A DNA stretch of 8,971 nt from Candidatus Margulisiibacteriota bacterium (GTDB lineage Bacteria; Margulisbacteria; WOR-1; O2-12-FULL-45-9). The position numbers were made by a program, and so were the translations under genes. The notes under the pieces were generated by a model. It was not told where the DNA came from, did no database searches, and saw only the letters and a program-made list of their open reading frames with translations. The stretch lies in assembly GCA_018814265.1 (NCBI GenBank), contig JAHIZU010000054.1, forward strand, positions 1 through 8,971. Reading direction: 5' to 3'. This document shows, piece by piece, positions 1 through 5,076 of this stretch. The first letter of the stretch is position 1, and each line of letters starts with the position of its first letter.

Positions 1-1
1 A

Positions 2-166
2 GCCTTGGAGAAATTATTAAAAAAAGATCTTTCTGCAGGGAACAAAGCACTGGTTTTGCGTGAACTTAAAAGTAAATATAACATCTTACTGCTGGGGTCC
101 TGGAAGCGCAAACGATATTTGAAGTGGCTATATTACATGCTTCGGAGTAAAATATCATTAAGATGA
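2..166 (+). CDS. C-terminal end of an unidentified protein (5' end outside window)
   Basis: An open frame runs from the window edge to a TGA at 164-166 and gives the last 54 residues of a protein that starts upstream. The TGA shares bases with the ATG of the barrel gene at 163 (ATGA), the same overlap used by hppA and the acylphosphatase gene here, which supports this as a real gene end and implies co-transcription. The tail is strongly basic, with alternating Lys/Arg and hydrophobic or aromatic residues (for example GSWKRKRYLKWLYYMLRSK) and no clear transmembrane stretch. I do not recognise a family. Function is unknown. The overlap suggests it belongs with the outer-membrane gene that follows. 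Confidence 0.55.
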   Translation, partial: ALEKLLKKDLSAGNKALVLRELKSKYNILLLGSWKRKRYLKWLYYMLRSKISLR

Positions 167-1260
167 GATTTGGAATTTGTTTGTATCTTGTATCTTGTTT
201 CTTGGTTATTACTTCAATGGCGAATGCCATTGAAGTTAATGGTTATTATGAAAACCTCTTTGTTGGCGGCGCTAAAAGGGATGGCGGCGGGCTGGTCGGT
301 GACCTGAGCAGGCTCCGGCTTCGGCTTGATGCTAAAATTGCTGATAATGTTAACCTGCATTTAGAACCAGAATATGATTTTTTGATCAAATCAGACAATC
401 TGCCAATATCTTCTGTCTCCGGCCTGGATCAGCTGACTTGGGATCGCGCTTATCTTAAGCTGGCGTTTCCTTTGGCAGATATTACTGTTGGGCAACAGCG
501 TATTGCCTGGGGCGCGGGTTATCTTTGGAATCCAACTGATGTTTTTAATCCTTTTACCCTATCTTTTGCTGTTGATGAGGACGAGGAAAGTGAGCCCCAA
601 GCCGTAAGGGTTGAAGTGCCTATGGGCGAGGCTGGCGGGCTTGATACTTATGTTGAAACAAATAAGGCTTGGTTGAGCGCTGCCAAAGGCATTCGCTTCC
701 ATTCCAATCTGGGGCTGTATGATTTTTCTTTAAGTTACGTTGACCGGGGCGCCGGCGCTTTTCAGCTGGGAGCTGACACGACTGGTGAGTTGTTTGGTTT
801 GGGCGTGCGAAGCGAAGTGGCTCTGATTTCTCCGGCCGCGGCCAACCGGTATATTCAGTCAGTTTTGGGTGGGAATTATACTTTTGAGAATGGCTGGGGC
901 CTGGATATGGAATATTATTTTAATGGGTTGGGCGTCAAGAACAAGGACAATTATGACTGGACAAATCTTTTGGCTGGTAACATCTCACAGCTTGGCATGG
1001 ATTATTTTTATTTCGCGGCTTACAAGGCTCTGGATGAAATAACTAATATTAGATTTTCTCTGCTGCTAAATGCTGACGACCTTAGCCGCATTTATTACCC
1101 GACTTTTTCCCGCAACATTTTTCAAAACTTTGATTTGAGCCTTGAGGCCATGTTGACTGGCGGGGATACGGGCAGCGAATTTAAACCTACCTTAACCCAG
1201 GATACTACAGGGTTAATGGGCAGTAATCTGATTTTATTAAGGTTCCGCTACAGCTTCTAG
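163..1260 (+). CDS. Porin-like outer-membrane beta-barrel protein
   Basis: Residues 1-22 form a Sec signal peptide: a short basic start, a hydrophobic core and an ANA cleavage site before IEV. The remaining ~343 residues show the alternating polar/hydrophobic pattern of beta strands with Gly/Asp/Asn-rich turns, and the chain ends in RFRYSF. A terminal Phe of this kind is the usual barrel-assembly (BAM) signal. The segment at 110-130 (GQQRIAWGAGYLWNPTDVFNP) matches, from memory, a strand-turn motif common in DUF1302/alginate-export-like barrels, although at 365 residues this is shorter than typical DUF1302 proteins. The likely role is a passive channel or uptake barrel; the substrate cannot be read. 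The start overlaps the upstream stop (ATGA) and has only a distant GGAG at 144-147, so translational coupling is likely. The gene ends inside an inverted repeat. Confidence 0.8.
   Translation: MRFGICLYLVSCFLVITSMANAIEVNGYYENLFVGGAKRDGGGLVGDLSRLRLRLDAKIADNVNLHLEPEYDFLIKSDNLPISSVSGLDQLTWDRAYLKLAFPLADITVGQQRIAWGAGYLWNPTDVFNPFTLSFAVDEDEESEPQAVRVEVPMGEAGGLDTYVETNKAWLSAAKGIRFHSNLGLYDFSLSYVDRGAGAFQLGADTTGELFGLGVRSEVALISPAAANRYIQSVLGGNYTFENGWGLDMEYYFNGLGVKNKDNYDWTNLLAGNISQLGMDYFYFAAYKALDEITNIRFSLLLNADDLSRIYYPTFSRNIFQNFDLSLEAMLTGGDTGSEFKPTLTQDTTGLMGSNLILLRFRYSF
181..201 (+). repeat. Short 7-bp tandem repeat in the signal-peptide codons
   Basis: TTGTATC occurs twice in tandem (181-187, 188-194), followed by a one-mismatch copy TTGTTTC (195-201). 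It lies in the hydrophobic core of the barrel protein's signal peptide. The unit length is not a multiple of three, so gain or loss of one copy would shift the frame. With only two perfect copies, slippage would be expected to be slow. Confidence 0.45.
211..236 (+). repeat. Perfect 11-bp stem with 4-nt loop at the signal-peptide cleavage codons
   Basis: ACTTCAATGGC (211-221) and GCCATTGAAGT (226-236) are exact reverse complements separated by GAAT. In the mRNA this would be a strong stem-loop about 50 nt into the coding region. It covers codons 17-25, which include the predicted signal peptidase site (ANA before IEV). The structure is directly visible; any effect on translation or secretion is inference. 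Confidence 0.7.
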
Positions 1261-1284
1261 CACTGAGCAGAGTCGAAGTGCTAG
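1257..1284. repeat. Perfect inverted repeat at a convergent gene junction, carrying both stop codons
   Basis: CTAGCACT (1257-1264) and AGTGCTAG (1277-1284) are exact reverse complements around a 12-nt centre (GAGCAGAGTCGA). The TAG of the barrel gene (1258-1260) and the TAG of the minus-strand JAMM gene (1283-1281) are both supplied by the CTAG ends. No T-tract follows on either strand, so it is not a classical intrinsic terminator, though a transcript hairpin could protect 3' ends. The core resembles, from memory, a dispersed intergenic repeat type (CTTCGACTC-GCTCAG) seen in many bacterial genomes. Confidence 0.75.
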
Positions 1285-1859
1285 GCAAAAGTGCTGAAGG
1301 ATGAAGCGTCCCAGTTGGTGGGATTATACTTGTGATATTCCGGTTCGTGGCCCTCGATGAAAGCGTTGACCATCCTGGTTAGCCTGTTAAGTTCTTGGCC
1401 GCCAATATTTTCCGCCAGTTTTGGTTTGCCTGTCCTGATATCAACGATGGTAATGCCGATATCGCTGATGATTTTGATATCTTCAGAATAAACCCTGCCT
1501 CCCTCCACCCGCCAGGCGTAAAGCGCGGGGTTGCGCCGGTCTTCCAAGCCAATAATGAACAGGTATTTCTGGTGGTGCGCCAGGTCTTGCGCTGAGGGAA
1601 TGGGTATTCCCTTGGGGTGGGTGTGATAAACCCCCAGGTATTCCAGCTTATTCTTGACCAGAAAACTGTAAGCGCGTTCAATGTCTTCAGAGGTCAAGCC
1701 AAAGGTTTCCGTGCGCTCTTGGCTGACTTTATTGGCAATGGGCAGTACTCCCAGGATAGTGTTTTCCCTGCCGCCCAGGATGCCGCCTGTCTCCTGCGGA
1801 TAGCAGGACTGAGCCTGCTTCATTATTATATTGTATTGGTGCTCAGTAATTCTAAACAT
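1281..1859 (-). CDS. JAMM/MPN (M67-type) zinc metallopeptidase
   Basis: The first ~115 residues are a prokaryotic JAMM domain. The catalytic Glu is E23 in ETGGILGG. The zinc motif is complete: H79-T-H81-P, then seven residues from H81 to S89 and D92 (HxH-x7-S-x2-D). Family members cleave isopeptide or peptide bonds next to a C-terminal Gly-Gly of ubiquitin-like or sulfur-carrier proteins. That role is family knowledge, because no MoaD/ThiS-like, E1-like or cysteine synthase gene lies beside it here. A C-terminal extension (~116-192) holds a DIGITIVDIRTGKP segment, an amphipathic helix and a polar tail; I do not recognise it. There is no signal peptide, so it should be cytoplasmic. It is divergent from hppA, convergent with the barrel gene, and therefore probably a single-gene unit. 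Its stop codon comes from an inverted repeat. The start has no Shine-Dalgarno sequence. Confidence 0.85.
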   Translation of the reverse strand: MFRITEHQYNIIMKQAQSCYPQETGGILGGRENTILGVLPIANKVSQERTETFGLTSEDIERAYSFLVKNKLEYLGVYHTHPKGIPIPSAQDLAHHQKYLFIIGLEDRRNPALYAWRVEGGRVYSEDIKIISDIGITIVDIRTGKPKLAENIGGQELNRLTRMVNAFIEGHEPEYHKYNPTNWDASSFSTFA

Positions 1860-1888
1860 TTGCGTACAATTATAACATATATTATAAT
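1860..1888 (+). promoter_or_regulatory. Predicted sigma70-type promoter of hppA-acyP
   Basis: TTGCGT (1860-1865) and TATAAT (1883-1888) are separated by 17 bp. Initiation would fall near 1895, giving a ~32-nt leader with a good ribosome binding site. It overlaps the oppositely oriented promoter of the JAMM gene. Confidence 0.55.
1869..1877 (-). promoter_or_regulatory. Predicted extended -10 promoter of the JAMM gene
   Basis: On the minus strand TGTTATAAT (1877 down to 1869) is a full TATAAT with the TGn extension, and there is no recognisable -35 box. Initiation would be near 1862, about 3 nt before the ATG at 1859, so the transcript would be near-leaderless. This fits the absence of a Shine-Dalgarno sequence. 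A second minus-strand TATAAT at 1886-1881 would give a ~15-nt leader instead. Confidence 0.45.
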
Positions 1889-1912
1889 AGTCTCTTGTTA
1901 AACAAAAAGAAA

Positions 1913-1919
1913 GAGAGGG
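1913..1919 (+). promoter_or_regulatory. Ribosome binding site of hppA
   Basis: The purine run GAGAGGG at 1913-1919 ends 7 nt before the ATG at 1927. It is the only convincing Shine-Dalgarno sequence in the window and fixes the hppA start. Confidence 0.7.
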
Positions 1920-1926
1920 AATAATA

Positions 1927-3933
1927 ATGGAATTCTGGATTATCTTTGTCGGTGTGCTGGGGTTGGTTTACGCTTTGTATCTTTTCTGGGGGATTGTCAG
2001 GATAGAGGTAAAATCTGAGCGAATGAACGAGATCGCTAATTCCATTCATCAGGGAGCGATGACTTACCTGAGGCGCCAGTACTTGAGCCTTTCAGTTTTT
2101 ATGGCGATAGTTTTTATCGCTATTTTTGTTTTCATTGGACTGCCAGTCGCTCTTGCTTATATTTCCGGCTGTCTCTTTTCCATGCTGGCTGGCTTTATTG
2201 GCATGAGCGCGGCCACCAAGGCCAATGTTAGAACTGCTGCGGCGGCCGCGACTTACAATCAGGGCAAATCATTGGGCATAGCCTTTAAGGGTGGATCGGT
2301 CATGGGCATGTCGATCGCCAGTTTAGGCATCATTGGTTTGGGCCTGATCTGGTGGCTGATCCCGGATCTTAAGACCAAGGCCTTAGTTGTTTCTGGCTTT
2401 TCCATGGGCGCTTCTTCAATTGCCTTGTTCGCCAGGGTTGGCGGAGGGATCTTCACCAAATCCGCTGATGTTGGCGCTGACCTGGTTGGCAAAGTTGAAG
2501 CCGGTATTCCTGAGGATGATCCTCGCAATCCAGCTGTTATTGCGGATAATGTCGGGGATAACGTTGGAGATGTGGCGGGCATGGGGGCAGACCTTTTCGA
2601 ATCATACGTTGGCTCCGTTGTGGCCGCGATTGCTTTAGGCGTGTTAATGGCGAACTCAACCTTGAATTGGATGATTTTACCTTTGGTGCTGATCGTGGCT
2701 GGGGCCATTGCTTCCTTTATCGGCACGATATTTATTGACCTTGTTCAGGATGCTGATCCAGGGGCGGCCTTGAATTATGCTACTTATGTCTCTGGCGCAA
2801 TTTTCATTGTGGCTTCATTTTTTATTGTTAACTGGCTCTTGCCAGGCAACCTCGGCGTCTTTTGGGCTATCCTTTCCGGGATCTTAGTTGGCGTGGCCAT
2901 TGGCAAATTTTCAGAATACTACACTTCCGGCAAAACCGTTAAAGAACTGGCTAAGTCATGCGAAACAGGGGCAGCTACTAATATTATCAGCGGCCTGGCT
3001 GTTGGCATGAGAAGCACGGCTTTGCCGATCCTGGCCATTTGTGTCGCTCTGTTGATCTCCTATCATTTTGTCGGTCTTTATGGCGTGGCGATCGCTGCGG
3101 GGGGTATGTTGGGGACCATTGGCATAATTATGTCGGTTGACGCTTATGGCCCGATCGCTGACAATGCCGGCGGGATCGTGACTATGGCTAATCTGCCGCC
3201 AGAAGCCAGAAAGATCACGGACAAGCTTGATTCTTTAGGCAATACCACAGCTGCTATTGGCAAAGGTTTTGCCATTGGCTCGGCAACCCTGACTGCCTTA
3301 GCCTTGTTTGCCGCTTATACCCAAACTGTAGGCATTACCAGTATCAATTTACTTGAGATCACCGTGGTGGTAGGTTTCTTCATTGGCGCGTTAATGCCAT
3401 TTATTTTCTCTGCCTTGACCATGCAGGCAGTTGGCCGGGCAGCTTATGCCATGGTGGCGGAAGTGCGCCGCCAGTTCAAGGAGATAACGGGCTTAATGGA
3501 AGGTAAAGCCAAACCGGATATCGAACGTTGCGTTGATATTTCGACTAAATCAGCGCTTAAAGAAATGGTGATCCCCGGCGCCATGGCATTGATCGTGCCG
3601 ATCTTGGTTGGTTTATTGCTAGGCCCCACAGCCCTGGGTGGATTCTTAGCTGGGGCTTTAGGCACAGGCGTTCTTTTAGCTATTATGATGTCTAATAGCG
3701 GCGGCGCCTGGGATAATGCTAAGAAATTGATTGAGGACGGCTACTTAGGCGGGAAGGGAACCCCGATCCATGCTGCCGCTGTAGTAGGCGATACCGTGGG
3801 CGATCCTTTTAAAGATACCTCAGGCCCCTCAATTAACATTTTGTTAAAGTTAATGTCTATTGTTTCTTTGGTTTTCGGGCCGGTGATCGCCAAGTTTTAT
3901 CCGGTGATCATGTTGGCCCTGCATATAAAATGA
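1927..3933 (+). CDS. hppA: Membrane-bound ion-translocating pyrophosphatase, K+-dependent, probably Na+-pumping
   Basis: This enzyme hydrolyses cytoplasmic PPi and pumps Na+ and/or H+ out across the inner membrane. At 668 residues with about sixteen hydrophobic helices it has the normal bacterial length. The active-site motifs are all present: [11 protein letters not shown] (181-191), [20 protein letters not shown] (196-215) and [15 protein letters not shown] (621-635). [10 protein letters not shown] (439-448) has Ala442 and Gly445 at the two positions that distinguish K+-dependent enzymes (Ala/Gly) from K+-independent ones (Lys/Thr). The gate glutamate is E225 in [10 protein letters not shown], as in the Na+-pumping Thermotoga type, rather than one turn further along as in plant H+ pumps. 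Some K+-dependent H+ and dual Na+/H+ enzymes share that position, so the ion is an inference. It is the first gene of a unit with the acylphosphatase gene, whose ATG overlaps its TGA. Confidence 0.96.
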   Translation: MEFWIIFVGVLGLVYALYLFWGIVRIEVKSERMNEIANSIHQGAMTYLRRQYLSLSVFMAIVFIAIFVFIGLPVALAYISGCLFSMLAGFIGMSAATKANVRTAAAAATYNQGKSLGIAFKGGSVMGMSIASLGIIGLGLIWWLIPDLKTKALVVSGFSMGASSIALFARVGGGIFTKSADVGADLVGKVEAGIPEDDPRNPAVIADNVGDNVGDVAGMGADLFESYVGSVVAAIALGVLMANSTLNWMILPLVLIVAGAIASFIGTIFIDLVQDADPGAALNYATYVSGAIFIVASFFIVNWLLPGNLGVFWAILSGILVGVAIGKFSEYYTSGKTVKELAKSCETGAATNIISGLAVGMRSTALPILAICVALLISYHFVGLYGVAIAAGGMLGTIGIIMSVDAYGPIADNAGGIVTMANLPPEARKITDKLDSLGNTTAAIGKGFAIGSATLTALALFAAYTQTVGITSINLLEITVVVGFFIGALMPFIFSALTMQAVGRAAYAMVAEVRRQFKEITGLMEGKAKPDIERCVDISTKSALKEMVIPGAMALIVPILVGLLLGPTALGGFLAGALGTGVLLAIMMSNSGGAWDNAKKLIEDGYLGGKGTPIHAAAVVGDTVGDPFKDTSGPSINILLKLMSIVSLVFGPVIAKFYPVIMLALHIK

Positions 3934-4199
3934 AACGGGCCCATATTTACTACTCTGGCTTTGTCCAGGGGGTGGGCTTTCGATTTACAGCTGCTGATCT
4001 AGCGTTTCGCAACAAGATATTAGGCCAGGTTAAGAATTTGGCGGACGGCAGAGTGGAACTGGTAGCTGAAGCAGAAGAATCGGACCTCAAACGCTTCCTG
4101 GCTGAGATCGAAACCGCGCTGTCCTCAGCTATTAGGCAGAAAAATCTTTCCTGGGAGCCGGCTACCGGGCAGTTCACTGATTTTCAAATCAGTTATTGA
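3930..4199 (+). CDS. acyP: Acylphosphatase
   Basis: This small cytoplasmic enzyme hydrolyses acyl phosphates such as acetyl- or carbamoyl-phosphate. The 89-residue length and the signature GFVQGVGFR (10-18) are typical. Arg18 is the phosphate-binding residue. Asn36 in [10 protein letters not shown] is the water-positioning Asn of the second signature, although the usual G-W-V-R-N reads G-Q-V-K-N here. The chain closes with a final Tyr after FQIS, as is common in the family. Its ATG overlaps the TGA of hppA and it has no Shine-Dalgarno of its own, so translation should depend on hppA. Its last 11 bp overlap the convergent serine-hydrolase gene, and the overlap lies within a palindrome. The pairing with an ion-pumping pyrophosphatase suggests joint turnover of high-energy phosphate compounds, which is inference. 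Confidence 0.93.
   Translation: MKRAHIYYSGFVQGVGFRFTAADLAFRNKILGQVKNLADGRVELVAEAEESDLKRFLAEIETALSSAIRQKNLSWEPATGQFTDFQISY
4176..4193. repeat. Palindrome across the convergent acyP / serine-hydrolase gene ends
   Basis: ACTGATTT (4176-4183) and AAATCAGT (4186-4193) are exact reverse complements around TC. As RNA this gives a 7-bp stem with a 4-nt loop on either strand. It covers the last codons of acyP and the TGA of the minus-strand gene (4191-4189). It may act as a two-way 3'-end structure, but no T-tract follows on either strand, so intrinsic termination is doubtful. Confidence 0.6.
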
Positions 4200-5076
4200 G
4201 GCTATTGCTGTTATTGGTGTAGGTTTGGTAAACAATGCTTGAGATCTGATTGATCAATTCTCTGGCCTTTTTATTTTTTTCTATGCCATAGGTGAAGATC
4301 GACAGGATGTAAGTTCCAGCTGGAGAGTAAATAACGCCGACATCATTAAGCACGCCGTCTAGATTCCCGGTTTTATTGGCGATCTTAACGCCGCGCGGCA
4401 CGCCGCGCCACAAACCCCAGCGATAGCGCTGGTTTTTCATGTAATTGAGCATTTGTTCAGATGATTCCGGGCCAAAACCTTTTTTGCGCTGGATCATGGC
4501 TATGAGATAGGCCATGTCAGCAGGCGAGGTTAGGTTGGCGGCCTCGCTGGTCGGCTCATTGAGCATGGTGTCATCAATAACTCGCGTGGTTCTTAGACTG
4601 AGCTTGTCGTTAAGATAATTATTGATCGTTTTACAGCCCAGCTGATCCACAACCATTTTTGTGGCGGTATTATCAGAGAGAACGATCATTAATCTAATGA
4701 GATTCCTGATCGAATACTCCCGGTCAGCCGGCATCCAGCGCAGCACGCCGGAGCCGGGCAATTTGTCTGTTTCTTTAAAGACAATTTTTTTGTCCAGATC
4801 CAGGGCGCCAACCTCTGCCAGATGGTAGGCTGTGGCCATGACCGGCACTTTAGCGACGGAAGCGGCGGGAAATTTCCAGCGGCCGTTAACTTGCAGTTCC
4901 CGGTTGGTTTCCAGATCCAGGAAACAAAAACCAACCTTGCCTTGATACGATTCAACCAGCGGGCGCAGCTTTTTATCAAGCTCAAAGAGTTTGGTTGTGG
5001 TGAATTCGGCAAAAGAGCCGGTTGCCAGGATAAAGGTGAGCATAATGATGTTAGTAATTCGCGACATAATATTCAC
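4189..5076 (-). CDS. Secreted class A beta-lactamase-like serine hydrolase
   Basis: A Sec signal peptide (residues ~1-23, ending SFA before EF) precedes a PF13354-type domain of normal length (295 aa). The active-site elements are in order and well spaced: S73-V-A-K76 (nucleophile and base), S134-D135-N136, and K235-T236-G237 on the oxyanion strand. The omega-loop region reads D169-T-M-L-N173, so the Glu166 of true class A beta-lactamases, which drives deacylation, is Asp here. The protein may be a weak beta-lactamase or a penicillin-binding hydrolase with another envelope substrate. No lipobox Cys follows the signal, so it should be a soluble periplasmic protein. The GTG start at 5076 overlaps the kinase stop (GTGA); an ATG three codons in (5067) also gives a good signal peptide and may be the real start. 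It is the last gene of the ALDH-kinase operon. Confidence 0.88.
   Translation of the reverse strand: MNIMSRITNIIMLTFILATGSFAEFTTTKLFELDKKLRPLVESYQGKVGFCFLDLETNRELQVNGRWKFPAASVAKVPVMATAYHLAEVGALDLDKKIVFKETDKLPGSGVLRWMPADREYSIRNLIRLMIVLSDNTATKMVVDQLGCKTINNYLNDKLSLRTTRVIDDTMLNEPTSEAANLTSPADMAYLIAMIQRKKGFGPESSEQMLNYMKNQRYRWGLWRGVPRGVKIANKTGNLDGVLNDVGVIYSPAGTYILSIFTYGIEKNKKARELINQISSIVYQTYTNNSNSLNN

Noticed and set aside
1257..1284. Classical rho-independent terminator
   Set aside because: The stem is mixed-sequence with a 12-nt loop, and no T-run follows on either strand.
1869..1888. Repeated ATTATAA units as replication-origin iterons
   Set aside because: Only two copies 12 bp apart, both explained as -10 elements of divergent promoters; no DnaA-box cluster nearby.
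1617..1901. 94-residue open frame opposite the JAMM gene
   Set aside because: It overlaps the conserved JAMM motif codons and runs into the divergent promoter region; no ribosome site.
1860..1926. Riboswitch or structured leader upstream of hppA
   Set aside because: Only 67 bp are available, mostly explained by two promoters and a Shine-Dalgarno sequence; no paired structure is visible.
2259..2726. 155-residue open frame antisense to hppA
   Set aside because: It mirrors the strongly conserved pyrophosphatase reading frame, its product is low-complexity (Pro/Ala/Thr/Ser-rich), and no promoter or ribosome site stands out.
4384..4412. GC-rich repeat block in the serine-hydrolase gene
   Set aside because: It encodes RGVPRGV just before the KTG motif, a region where homologues also have Pro/Gly/Val-rich sequence, so protein constraint and codon choice explain it.
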